The notes beneath the pieces were generated by a model. It worked only from the letters and a program-made list of their open reading frames with translations, ran no database searches and was not told where the DNA came from. Source: JACVRW01 sp963819635 (GTDB lineage: Bacteria > Actinomycetota > Thermoleophilia > Solirubrobacterales > Thermoleophilaceae). Taken from it: a stretch of DNA of 64,000 nucleotides. The number at the start of each line of letters is the position of its first letter. The stretch's first letter is position 1. The stretch is taken from NCBI GenBank assembly GCA_963819635.1, contig CAWFWX010000001.1:14228-78227 (forward strand). The letters are read 5' to 3'. A program made the position numbers and the translations under genes. Below are positions 8,894-17,770 of the stretch, piece after piece.

Positions 8894-9292
8894 ATGGGGA
8901 TCGAGAAGGGCGACGGTTTCGCGCTCGGCACGCTCGAGGACATGGGCGATGGGCCGGGATTCCGCAAGGTCCGCCGCGAGCTCGACGTGACGGCGTTCGG
9001 GGTCAACGCGATCGTCCTGCCGGCGGGTTTCGATCCGGGCTTCCACTACCACGACGAACAGGAGGAGCTCTACTTCGTGCACCAGGGCGAGGTCGAGTTC
9101 GAGTTCGGCGACGGCTCGCACCACCGGCTCGGGCCCGGCGGCGTGGTGCGCGTCGACCCCTCGACCCACCGCAAGTTCAGGAACGTGGGGGACGACGACG
9201 TGGTGATGCTGGTCGCGGGTGGCAAGAACGGCTACGTAGGTCGGGATGGCCAGCTTCCAGAGGGTGAGCAGAGGCTTCCCGGCCCGCATTAG
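8894..9292 (+). CDS. Cupin domain protein
   Basis: 132 residues forming one small beta-barrel cupin. The metal-binding motif 1 is visible as PGFHYHDEQEELYFVHQGEV (His-x-His...Glu) and motif 2 as RVDPSTHRKFRN, with one His retained. Such single-domain cupins bind a metal and often a small acid or sugar; the substrate cannot be told. It follows the exporter operon with an 11-base gap and probably has its own promoter. Its last 47 bases overlap the earliest possible start of the next gene in another frame, which argues that the next gene starts a little later. Confidence 0.8.
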   Translation: MGIEKGDGFALGTLEDMGDGPGFRKVRRELDVTAFGVNAIVLPAGFDPGFHYHDEQEELYFVHQGEVEFEFGDGSHHRLGPGGVVRVDPSTHRKFRNVGDDDVVMLVAGGKNGYVGRDGQLPEGEQRLPGPH

Positions 9293-10223
9293 GGCGACGC
9301 TCGTCGTCGGGCTGATCGCGGCGGTGGGCGTTGCCGCGCTGGCCGAGGGACAGCGGCTGCCCGGCGCGCCCAAGTGCCCGGTCTTCCCGCGCTCGAGTCA
9401 CTGGAACCAGCGCGTGGACCAGCTGCCGGTCCATCCCAACTCCGACGCGATCGTGAGCAGCGTCGGCGTCGAAGCGAACCTTCATCCGGACTTCGGCTCG
9501 GGCCTCTATGAGGGGCGGCCGTTCGGCATCCCCTACGGCACGGTTCCCAAGAACCAGCGGCGCGTGCCGGTCTCGTTCGAGACTGCGGACGAGTCCGACC
9601 GCGGCCCGTATCCGATTCCGCCCAACGTGCCGATCGAGGGCGGCCCCGACGCGGACGGCGACCGTCACGTCGTGATCGTGGACAGGCGTCGCTGCAAGCT
9701 CTACGAGCTGTTCGCGGCCTACCCGGATGGTGGGGGCGCGCGCTGGCGTGCGGGCTCGGGTGCGATTTGGAACCTGCGCTCAAATCGGCTGAGGCCCGCC
9801 GGCTGGACGTCCGCCGACGCCGCCGGGCTACCCATCCTGCCGGGGCTGGCCCGCTACTACGAGGTCAAGCGCGGCCGAATCGACCACGCGCTGCGGGTGA
9901 CCGCGCCGCGATCGCGCCGGGAGTACATCTACCCGGCACGGCACGTCGCCTCGAATTCCACCGACCCCGACCTGCCGGCGATGGGCCAGCGGTTCCGTCT
10001 CAAGGCCGGCTATGACACGAGTGGCTTTCCGCACCAGGCACGGATCATCCTCGAAGGGCTCAAGCGCTACGGGATGATCATGTCCGACCACGGATCCCCC
10101 TGGTACATCAGCGGCGCCCCGCACGGCGGCTGGAGCAACGACGAGCTGAACACGCTGAAGCAGGTGCCGGGGAGCGCCTTCGAGGTCGTCGACACCGGCG
10201 CCCTACCCCGGCCGCGCCGATGA
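9246..10223 (+). CDS. Secreted protein of an unassigned conserved family (paralogue of 52694 gene)
   Basis: 325 residues. A basic start, then a hydrophobic segment (LVVGLIAAVGVAALAEG, about residues 19-35) indicates a signal peptide. The mature part begins CPVFPRSSHWNQRVDQLPVH and runs to the end as a single domain with conserved blocks GPYPIP, WNLRSNRLRPAGWTSADAAG, LPILPGLARYYEV, ASNSTDPDLPAMGQRFRLKA and GSPWYISGAPHGGWSNDELN. The same blocks occur in the FnIII-linked protein at 52.7-53.9 kb, so the two are paralogues. I know of no assigned function; the many Asp, His and Trp positions conserved between them are compatible with a hydrolase or carbohydrate-binding role, which is only a guess. 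GTG 9264 is an alternative start that reduces overlap with the cupin gene. Confidence 0.7.
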   Translation: MASFQRVSRGFPARIRATLVVGLIAAVGVAALAEGQRLPGAPKCPVFPRSSHWNQRVDQLPVHPNSDAIVSSVGVEANLHPDFGSGLYEGRPFGIPYGTVPKNQRRVPVSFETADESDRGPYPIPPNVPIEGGPDADGDRHVVIVDRRRCKLYELFAAYPDGGGARWRAGSGAIWNLRSNRLRPAGWTSADAAGLPILPGLARYYEVKRGRIDHALRVTAPRSRREYIYPARHVASNSTDPDLPAMGQRFRLKAGYDTSGFPHQARIILEGLKRYGMIMSDHGSPWYISGAPHGGWSNDELNTLKQVPGSAFEVVDTGALPRPRR

Positions 10224-10576
10224 GCGAGCAAGGAATCGGAGAGGCGGCGGCCGCCGTCTCGAACGGCATCGTGCAGCTGTTCGCCGAGCACTACGGCCGC
10301 GGTCCGACGCGGGCCAAGACCTACGTTCTCGACGACCGCTTCGTGGTCACCGTGATCGAGGACACTCTGACGACGGTCGAGCAGACCCTCGTCGACGCGG
10401 GGCGCGAGGCGCTGGTGCGCGAGGTGCGGCTCACCTTCCAGGAGTCGATGGCGGACGCCTTCAAGGGCGTCGTCGAGCGCGAGCTCGGCCGGAAGGTCGT
10501 GGCTTACCACAGCCAGATCACCTTCCGGCCCGACATCGGCTTCGAGGTGTTCGTCCTCGCCGACGGCCCCGACTAG
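10220..10576 (+). CDS. DUF2294 / MpsC family protein
   Basis: 118 residues, intact. The sequence (SNGIVQLFAEHYGRGPTRAK, VLDDRFVVTVIEDTLTTVEQ, VRLTFQESMADAFKGVVERE, VVAYHSQITFRPDIGFEVFV) matches the DUF2294 family, one member of which (MpsC) was linked to a sodium-driven membrane-potential system in staphylococci. No membrane helix is visible, so it is cytosolic or peripheral. ATG overlaps the stop of the secreted protein. Its stop interlocks with that of the convergent small gene on the palindrome CTAG (10573-10576). Confidence 0.8.
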   Translation: MSEQGIGEAAAAVSNGIVQLFAEHYGRGPTRAKTYVLDDRFVVTVIEDTLTTVEQTLVDAGREALVREVRLTFQESMADAFKGVVERELGRKVVAYHSQITFRPDIGFEVFVLADGPD

Positions 10577-10722
10577 CCGTCGTCCTCCTCGGGCCGGTCG
10601 CCTCGCGGGTAGATCTCACCGGTTCCGTGCGGACCCGGGGCGTCCGAGTGCTCGTCCTCCTGCCCCGCGGGCTCGGCCGCCTCGTCGGGAACCTCGGACG
10701 CTTCGCGCTTCTTCTCCTCCAT
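10573..10722 (-). CDS. 49-residue highly charged protein, unknown
   Basis: Too short for most gene callers, but supported by a near-perfect ribosome-binding site: AAGGAGG ends three bases before the ATG at 10722. The product is acidic overall, with a basic start (MEEKKREASE), rich in Glu, Asp, Pro and Gly, and without hydrophobic segments, so probably disordered and soluble. It ends EIYPRGDRPEEDDG. It converges with the MpsC-type gene, sharing CTAG for the two stops, and is divergent from the YciF-like gene 49 bases away. No function known; the stress-type neighbours suggest a role in general stress, by context only. Confidence 0.55.
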   Translation of the reverse strand: MEEKKREASEVPDEAAEPAGQEDEHSDAPGPHGTGEIYPRGDRPEEDDG

Positions 10723-10751
10723 CTGCCTCCTTCGGGTGCTTAGACGGGCCA

Positions 10752-10761
10752 TACCCGGGTA
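10752..10761. promoter_or_regulatory. Ten-base palindrome TACCCGGGTA upstream of the YciF-like gene
   Basis: A perfect palindrome 10 bases before the ATG at 10772. Its right half GGGTA plus G resembles the -10 of SigB-type stress promoters (GGGTAT), with GGTGCT 16 bases upstream as a weak -35. It could also be an operator for a dimeric regulator. Confidence 0.3.
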
Positions 10762-10771
10762 GCGAAGCTGC

Positions 10772-11407
10772 ATGCCCGAACTCAAAGCAAGAGACGCCAA
10801 GCTGATTCAGTACCTGAACGAGGCCTACGGCAAGGAGAAGGAGCTCGAGACCGCGCTGCAGGCTCACATCGCGATGACGACCCGCCCGCCCTACAAGAAG
10901 CGGCTGCAGCAGCACCTCAGTGAGACCAAGCGCCATGCGCGCGAGGTGCAGAAGCGGATCAAGCAGCTGGGCGGGCGCGCCGAGATCGTTCCTGCGCCGG
11001 GGCCGGTGGGCGACGCCGCCTCCGCCGTCGCGTCGGCGGCCAACAAGGCGGTGGCCGCGGCCAAGGGCCCGCTCCACACCCTGCGCGGCACCGGCGAGGA
11101 AGAGAAGCTCCTCAAGAACGCCAAGACGGAGTATTGGAACGAGGCCGAGGAGATCGCCACCTACAGCGCGATAGAGACCCTGGCCGAGAGCGTCGGAGAT
11201 CGCGAGACCGCCCAGCTCGCCCGTGCGATCAAGCGCGAGGAGCAGCGGATGCAAGCTTTCCTCGAGCGGCTGATCCCGCAGCTCACGAAGGCCGTCGCCC
11301 GCGCGGAGATCCCCGCGGCGGAGCGCAACGGCGGAGCGAGCCGGCACCGGACGCGCAAGCGCTCGTCCGCGAAGCGGTCCAAGTCGTCGCGGAAGCGGTC
11401 CGGCTAG
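10772..11407 (+). CDS. DUF892 (YciE/YciF-like ferritin-fold) protein with basic tail
   Basis: 211 residues, intact. Residues 1-165 form the helical DUF892 domain (YLNEAYGKEKELETALQAH, HLSETKRHAREVQKRIKQLG, EIATYSAIETLAESVGDRET), a ferritin-like four-helix bundle; relatives are stress-induced and have been reported to oxidise iron. Glu and His positions typical of a di-iron site are present along the helices (E-x6-H in ELETALQAH, ETKRHAREV). The last 30 residues are Arg/Lys/Ser-rich (RTRKRSSAKRSKSSRKRSG), a tail like those of DNA-binding proteins and unusual for the family. It precedes yihY on the same strand. It may protect DNA in the manner of Dps, which is inference from the tail. Confidence 0.82.
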   Translation: MPELKARDAKLIQYLNEAYGKEKELETALQAHIAMTTRPPYKKRLQQHLSETKRHAREVQKRIKQLGGRAEIVPAPGPVGDAASAVASAANKAVAAAKGPLHTLRGTGEEEKLLKNAKTEYWNEAEEIATYSAIETLAESVGDRETAQLARAIKREEQRMQAFLERLIPQLTKAVARAEIPAAERNGGASRHRTRKRSSAKRSKSSRKRSG

Positions 11408-11448
11408 CTACGCCGCTGAAAACCGTCTTACCCTCGATCCCGGACGGG

Positions 11449-11454
11449 TACTTT
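11449..11454 (+). promoter_or_regulatory. Candidate leaderless -10 element for the YihY gene
   Basis: TACTTT lies 7 bases before ATG 11462, inside GGGTACTTT. It decides for this ATG rather than the in-frame TTG at 11453. Confidence 0.5.
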
Positions 11455-11461
11455 GGGGGTC

Positions 11462-12343
11462 ATGCTGCTCGACACCCTCCGGCGAACCGTGCGGGAGTTC
11501 CGCGACGACAACCTGACCGATTGGGCCGCGGCCCTCACCTACTACGCCCTCCTGTCGATCTTTCCCGCGCTGATTGCCCTGGTGTCGATAGTCGGACTCG
11601 TCGGGGACTCGAAGGAGGTCACCGACACCCTCACGGAGATCGTGACCTCGATCGGCCCGTCGTCGGCGGCCGACACCTTCTCGGGCCCGATCGAGTCGGT
11701 CACCTCCAACCGTGGCGCGGCCGGCGCTCTCTTCGTAGTCGGTATCGCCCTGGCGCTGTGGACGGCCTCCGGGTACGTCGGAGCGTTCATGCGGGCCTCG
11801 AACGCCATCTACGAGGTGGATGAGGGTCGCTCCTTCTGGAAGCTGCGACCGCTTCAGCTCCTGATCACGCTGGTCTGCATCCTGCTCCTGGCGATCACGG
11901 TTGTCGCACTCGTGGCCACCGGGCCGCTTGCCGAGGCGATCGGCGAGGCGATCGGCGTCAGCGATCAGGCCGTGACGGTCTGGAACCTGGCGAAGTGGCC
12001 GGTCCTGCTGATGGTCGTCCTGACGATCATCGCCGTGCTCTACTACACGTCTCCGAACGCCCGCCTGCCCGGATTTCGCTGGATAACCCCAGGCGCAGTG
12101 CTCGCCGTGACCCTGTGGATCGTCGCATCGCTGGCCTTCGCCTTCTATGTCGCGAACTTCGGCTCGTACGACAAGACCTACGGCACTCTCGGCGGGGTCG
12201 TGACGTTCCTCGTCTGGCTCTGGATCACGAACGTCGCGGTCCTCCTCGGCGCCGAGCTGAACGCGGAGCTGGAGCGCAGCCGTGAGCTCGCGGCCGGCGT
12301 GCCCGATGCCGAGGAGGAGCTGCAGTTGCCCCAGCGCGACTGA
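11462..12343 (+). CDS. YihY/BrkB family inner-membrane protein
   Basis: 293 residues with six hydrophobic segments. The N-terminal hallmark DWAAALTYYALLSIFPALIA (residues about 20-39) and the later GYVGAFMRASNAIYEV and WRWITPGAVLA-type loop are family features; the C-terminus is cytosolic and acidic. The family (formerly called RNase BN or UPF0761) has no settled role; some members affect envelope processes. The start is set by the TACTTT seven bases upstream. It stands 54 bases after the YciF-like gene and converges on the membrane protein at 12.6 kb. No frame errors. Confidence 0.85.
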   Translation: MLLDTLRRTVREFRDDNLTDWAAALTYYALLSIFPALIALVSIVGLVGDSKEVTDTLTEIVTSIGPSSAADTFSGPIESVTSNRGAAGALFVVGIALALWTASGYVGAFMRASNAIYEVDEGRSFWKLRPLQLLITLVCILLLAITVVALVATGPLAEAIGEAIGVSDQAVTVWNLAKWPVLLMVVLTIIAVLYYTSPNARLPGFRWITPGAVLAVTLWIVASLAFAFYVANFGSYDKTYGTLGGVVTFLVWLWITNVAVLLGAELNAELERSRELAAGVPDAEEELQLPQRD

Positions 12344-12624
12344 CGACGCCTAGGACAACTATCCCCCGTTTGTAGTAGGTAGCGACTGCCCGAATTCAGG
12401 TACGATCTCCAGACCTTTACCGGCGAACTCCGGTGCACAACGCCGGCCGGCGGAGGGATTAGGTGTTGGAATCGGCCTCGGGGGAGGCCAGCCCAGCGCC
12501 TCGGGGGGAGGATCTCTCCGCCGGAATTCGGCGGGCACGTGCGCGAGCGCGTGGGCTGGCCCAGCGAGCCAGTCGCCTTGAGGGCGGCAGCCAGCTCCGC
12601 GTTCGCGCAGGTGCCCGCCTGCTG
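12344..12624. other. Intergenic region with stacked inverted repeats
   Basis: Between convergent genes. Two helices lie back to back: CCGGCG 12420-12425 with CGCCGG 12441-12446, and CCGGCGGAG 12447-12455 with CTCCGCCGG 12516-12524, the latter enclosing a perfect GGCCTC/GAGGCC hairpin (12474-12489). CCGCC 12518-12522 can alternatively pair with GGCGG 12530-12534. This may be a bidirectional terminator (no T-tract) or a structured RNA. An open frame crosses it on the minus strand, but it encodes only Arg/Ala/Ser-rich sequence and I consider it non-coding. Confidence 0.4.
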
Positions 12625-13316
12625 CTAGGGCTGAACGGGCGGAACGCCTCCTCGGGCACCGTGGGAACCGTCGGCGAAGGTTCCTCGGTGGTCGGCGTCG
12701 GCTGCTCGCTGGTGGGGGCCGGCTGCTCCTCGGTCACCGTCTCAGGCGGCGGCGACTCCTCGGTCTCCTGCTGCGGCGTGGTCTGGTCCGGTGGCTGCTG
12801 TTGCTCGTCGTCGCCGTTGCCCCGGTCGCGACCGCCGAAGAGGCTCGTCTTGCGGTCGCCCTTGCCGATCGACTCCCCGGCGATCAGCTCGGGCAGGGTG
12901 AGCGCCGCAGCCGCGATGGCGAACGCCAACACCGCGGTGACCAGGACCACCTTCGGGTGGATGCGTCCCCAACCGCTCCTCCGCTCCGACCGGTAGACGC
13001 GCACCGGGGCGGGCTCGCCCTCGAGGTCGCGCGCGGCCCGTGCGGGCTCTTCGCCCTGGTCGTCGGGCGGCCCTGCGCCCGTCGCCTCGGGGAGGATCGC
13101 CGTGCGGTCCGTGGTCACGCGCCTCGCGATCGCCTCCGTGGGCCGGTTCAGGAGCTCGCTGACGATCGTCACGATGACCGGCGTGAGGGCCGCCGCGATC
13201 GGCGTTCCCTGGACCCAGAACCGCGAGGTGATCAGGGCCGCCGCCAGGGAGGCGGCGCTGGCGATGATCAGCGTCCTGACCTGCAACCGGCTCTCTTCTT
13301 CCCGCGTAGAGGCCAT
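12625..13316 (-). CDS. Membrane protein with Pro/Thr/Glu-rich extracellular tail
   Basis: About 230 residues, function unknown. The N-terminus MASTREEESRLQVRT is followed by a two-part hydrophobic stretch (LIIASAASLAAALITSRFWV, then AAALTPVIVTIVSELL), a cytosolic Asp/Glu/Arg-rich loop, a further helix (VVLVTAVLAFAIAAAALTLP) and a long low-complexity tail of Gln, Pro, Thr and Glu such as EEQPAPTSEQPTPTTEEPSP. The start is fixed by a TACCGT 7 bases upstream. Near 12645 a missing base hides the natural ending EEAVPPVQP and stop at 12625-12627; without the correction the frame runs on for 55 Arg-rich residues. The tail looks like a wall-spanning stalk. It is divergent from the sugar importer. Confidence 0.55.
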
Positions 13317-13323
13317 GCGCCGC

Positions 13324-13329
13324 ACGGTA
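13324..13329 (-). promoter_or_regulatory. Candidate leaderless -10 element for the 13316 gene
   Basis: On the minus strand TACCGT stands 7 bases before ATG 13316, favouring it over the in-frame ATG at 13325, which would overlap the hexamer. Confidence 0.5.
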
Positions 13330-13406
13330 GCGAGGCGTTTAGCCCGTTCGGGTCCCGGTACTTACCTAAAGACGGGTTAAGAGTTCGACCCCTTGGTAAC
13401 TGCAAG

Positions 13407-13520
13407 GACCCGCCCTCAAGGGCAGGGTCGGCAGGCACAGGCCGCTTCAGCGGCCTGACAATCAAGTAGTACCCCACGGTTCCCCCGACCGAGTGGCGAG
13501 GCGCCTTCCGAGGCGCCTCG
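13407..13520 (+). promoter_or_regulatory. Three tandem hairpins upstream of the sugar importer
   Basis: Hairpin 1: GACCC+GCCC 13407-13415 pairs with GGGC+GGGTC 13420-13429 with one bulged A. Hairpin 2: CAGGCCGC 13438-13445 pairs with GCGGCCTG 13450-13457 over a TTCA tetraloop. Hairpin 3: CGAGGCGCC 13497-13505 pairs with GGCGCCTCG 13512-13520. They lie in the likely 5' leader of the operon beginning at 13556/13577 and could be a terminator/attenuator or a regulator site. Hairpins 1 and 2 are separated by 8 bases, 2 and 3 by 39. No known riboswitch consensus was recognised. Confidence 0.45.
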
Positions 13521-13555
13521 TCGCGCTGCTGGATTAGTTCGTCCGGCCCGGGGGT

Positions 13556-14820
13556 ATGACGGAGCCCGAGGGGGGAGTGACGAAACGCACGATTGCCATC
13601 GGAGCGCTCGCCGTCGCGATCGCGACCGCCGCCGGCTGCGGCTTCTCGTCCGAGGACACGGGCGGCGGCGGCCAGAGAGTCACGCTCTACGGCGCCAACG
13701 AGGTCGGGCTTCGCCGAGGCGATCGACGCGTGCAACAAGCAGGCCGACGGCCGCTACAGCATCAGCTACGTGGTCCTCCCCAGGACCTCCGACGCACAGC
13801 GCGAGCTCATCGCCCGGCGACTCGCGGCGGAGGACTCGGACATCGACCTCGTGACCATGGACATCCCCTGGACCGCAGAGTTCGCCGAGGCGGGCTGGAT
13901 CAGGGAGTGGGAGGGCGCAGCGCGGCCAGCAGGCGCTCGAGGGCAGGCTCGAGGGGCCCGCCGAGACCGTCCAGTACCAGGACAAGATCTGGGCGACTCC
14001 CTTCACCTCGAACGCCGAGATGCTCTTCTACCGCAAGGACCGCATCGACGACCCGCCTGAGACCTGGGACGAGATGTTCGAGCAGGCGGAGCAGCTGCCT
14101 GCAGGAGAGCGGGGGATAGCGGTGCAGGCGGCGCGCTATGAGGGCTACACGGTCTGGATCAACTCCCTGGTCGCGTCCGCCGGCGGGACGCTGATCGACG
14201 AGGAGGGAAACCCGACGATCGACGAGACGACCCGCGAGGCGGCGGAGATCATCCGGCGGCTCGCAAACTCGTCCTCGGCCCCCGCGGGGCTGTCGAACAT
14301 GCAGGAGGACACCGCCAACTTCGCCTTCCAGGACGGCTCCGCCAGCTTCCAGCTCAACTACAGCTTCGTCTATCCGGCGGCCGAGGAGATCGAGGGCCTC
14401 CAGGAGAACATCGGCTGGGCGCGCTGGCCGCGGGTTGACCCGAACGAGCCGAGCCACGTGACCCTCGGCGGCTTCAACCTCGGGGTGAGCCAGTACTCGG
14501 AGAACCCGGAGCTCGCCTTCGAGGCGGCGGAGTGCATGGCCAGCCCCGAGAGCCAGACGACGATCACCGGGCTGGGCGGTCTCGCGCCCACCACCGACGT
14601 GCTCTACGACGATCCGAAGGTGAAGAAGGCGCTCCCGTTCGCCGAGCTGCTGCGCGAGACGATCGACGACGGCGCCCCGCGCCCCGTCAGCCCGGCGTAC
14701 AGCGACATCTCGCTGGCGATCCAGAAGACCTTCCACCCGCCCGAGAGCGTCGACCCCGACACGATCGTCGATGAGCTGAAGGACCGGCTCGACAAGGCCG
14801 CCGAAGGAAAGCTCTTCTGA
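13556..14820 (+). CDS. Sugar ABC transporter substrate-binding lipoprotein (frameshifted)
   Basis: Extracytoplasmic family-1 solute-binding protein feeding the permeases that follow. The N-terminus has a signal with lipobox TAAGC (Cys about residue 26 from the GTG start 13577 region) followed by a Gly-rich linker, so it is lipid-anchored. Mature features: DIDLVTMDIPWTAEFAEAGW, DKIWATPFTSNAEMLFYRKD, PETWDEMF and NFAFQDGSASFQLNYSF are typical of LpqY/maltose-type binding proteins. About 420 residues. Extra bases occur near 13705 and 13920. GTG 13577 has a better ribosome site (GGGGGG) than ATG 13556. TGA and the next ATG overlap (TGATG). Substrate probably a disaccharide such as trehalose, inferred from the LpqY-SugABC-like set. 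Confidence 0.85.
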
Positions 14821-15740
14821 TGGAAGCCGCCACCGCCACGCAGGCACCCGCCGGGATGACCGAGCGCGCCAAGGCGGAGCGCAGGCTCGCGTGGAGGCTG
14901 TGCGCGCCGGCGGTGATCGCGATGCTCATCGTGACCGGCTATCCGATCGGCTACGCGATGTACCTGTCGCTGCAGAAGTTCGACCTGCGCTTCCCGGACG
15001 AGAAGGAGTTCGTCGGCTTCTCGAACTACATCGACGTGCTCGGCTCGAGCACCTGGTGGACGGACGTGTTCAACACCGTGGTGATCACGGTCTTCTCGGT
15101 CTCTATCGAGCTGGTGGTCGGCATGGCGATCGCGCTCGTGATGCACCGCGCGATCTTCGGCCGCGGCCCCGTCCGAGCGGCGGTCCTGATCCCGTACGGG
15201 ATCGTGACCGTGGTGGCGGCGTTCGCGTGGAGGTTCGCGTTCGATCCGGCCACCGGCTTCGTGCAGGGACTGCCGCTGATCTCGGACGACGCCAACCCGC
15301 TCGGCGACCGCGAGGGCTCCTTCGTCGTGATCATCCTCACCGAGGTCTGGAAGACCACGCCGTTCATGTCGCTGCTGCTCCTGGCCGGGCTGGCGCTCGT
15401 GCCGGACGAGCTGCACGAGGCGGCCAAGGTGGACGGCGCGAGCACGGTGCAGCGCTTCTTCCGGATCACGATCCCGCTGATGAAGCCGGCGATCCTGGTC
15501 GCGCTCCTGTTCCGGACGCTCGACGCCTTCCGGCTCTTCGACACGGTGTTCATCCAGACGCGAGGCGCGAACGACACGGAGGTGGTGTCGATCCTCGGCT
15601 ACCAGGTGCTCATCAACCGGCTCAACCTGGGGCTGGGCTCGGCGATCTCGGTGCTGATCTTCATCGCGGTGATCTTGATCGCTGTCTTCTTCGTGAAGGC
15701 GCTCGGGACCAGCACGGCGCAACAGAGGGGTGAAACCTGA
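14820..15740 (+). CDS. Sugar ABC transporter permease, SugA/MalF type
   Basis: 306 residues, intact, six hydrophobic segments. The conserved EAA loop that contacts the ATPase is LVPDELHEAAKVDGASTVQR (about residues 200-219). Opening segment RLCAPAVIAMLIVTGYPIGY is typical of the MalF/SugA side. It forms the channel with the next gene product. The ATG overlaps the preceding stop and its TGA overlaps the ATG of the following permease, so three genes are translationally coupled. Confidence 0.9.
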   Translation: MEAATATQAPAGMTERAKAERRLAWRLCAPAVIAMLIVTGYPIGYAMYLSLQKFDLRFPDEKEFVGFSNYIDVLGSSTWWTDVFNTVVITVFSVSIELVVGMAIALVMHRAIFGRGPVRAAVLIPYGIVTVVAAFAWRFAFDPATGFVQGLPLISDDANPLGDREGSFVVIILTEVWKTTPFMSLLLLAGLALVPDELHEAAKVDGASTVQRFFRITIPLMKPAILVALLFRTLDAFRLFDTVFIQTRGANDTEVVSILGYQVLINRLNLGLGSAISVLIFIAVILIAVFFVKALGTSTAQQRGET

Positions 15741-16574
15741 TGGCCCACACCGCGCGCGAGAAGGTGCTCTGGTCGATCGCGATCCTCGTCGTCCTGCTCT
15801 ACGCGCTCATCCCGGTGGTCTGGATCGCCTCCTCTCGCTCAAGAAGCCGGCCGACATCGCGGACGGGAAGTTCCTCCCGACGGGCGGGGTCACCCTCGAC
15901 AACTACGACACGATCTTCAGCGAGGACATCTTCAACGCCGCGCTGGTCAACTCGCTCGGGCATCGCCGCGATCGCCACGCTGATCTCGATCGTGCTCGCG
16001 GCGATGGCGGCCTATGCGACGGCGCGGCTCGACTTCACTGGCAAGACGCTGATCCTCTCGGGCGCGCTCGCTGTGGCGATGTTCCCGCCGATCTCGATCG
16101 TCGGCTCGCTGTTCGACATGTGGCGGTCGGTCGGCCTGTTCGACACCTGGCTGGGGCTGATCATCCCCTACATGACGTTCACCCTGCCGCTCGCGATCTA
16201 CACGATGTCCGCGTTCTTCCGCGAGATCCCCTGGGAGCTCGAGCAGGCCGCGCAGGTGGACGGCGCGACCCCGTTCCAGGCGTTCACGAAGGTCATCGTG
16301 CCGCTCGCTGCCCCGGGCGTGTTCACGACGGCCATCCTCGTCTTCATCTTCGCCTGGAACGACTTCCTGTTCGCAAACACGCTCACGTCGACGGACGCGG
16401 CGCGCACGGTCCCGGCCGCGCTCGCCTTCTTCACAGGCGCCTCGCAGTTCGAGGATCCGACGGGCGCGATCGCAGCCGCGGCGGTGGTGGTGACGATCCC
16501 CATCATCATCCTGGTGCTGATCTTCCAGCGCCGCATCGTGGCCGGGCCTCACCGCCGGCGCCGTCAAGGGATAA
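15740..16574 (+). CDS. Sugar ABC transporter permease, SugB/MalG type (frameshifted)
   Basis: About 278 residues, six hydrophobic segments. The EAA loop is EIPWELEQAAQVDGATPFQA, and the protein ends LIFQRRIVAGLTAGAVKG, the usual C-terminus of MalG/SugB-type permeases. Three single-base shifts must be corrected: near 15835 (joining VVWIASS to SLKKPADI), near 15960 and near 16545; the last hides the natural TAA at 16572-16574. A GGAG ribosome site lies between this stop and the ATPase gene 11 bases on. Confidence 0.87.
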
Positions 16575-16585
16575 GGAGACCTCCG

Positions 16586-17766
<1,181 letters not shown>

Positions 17767-17770
<4 letters not shown>

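Noticed and set aside
12447..12524. tRNA-like fold (9-bp closing stem and D-loop-like GATT/AATC arm)
   Set aside because: The middle hairpin has a 4-base loop, not a 7-base anticodon loop, and no T-arm consensus is present.
12459..12624. Continuation of the 13316 membrane protein to 12459 on the minus strand
   Set aside because: The extra residues are Arg/Ala/Ser-rich with no pattern, while a one-base correction near 12645 gives a natural Pro-rich ending at 12625.
12463..12996. Plus-strand open frame opposite the 12.6-13.3 kb gene
   Set aside because: Mirror frame of the Pro/Thr/Glu-rich tail; Ser/Gly/Val-rich without domain or start signal.
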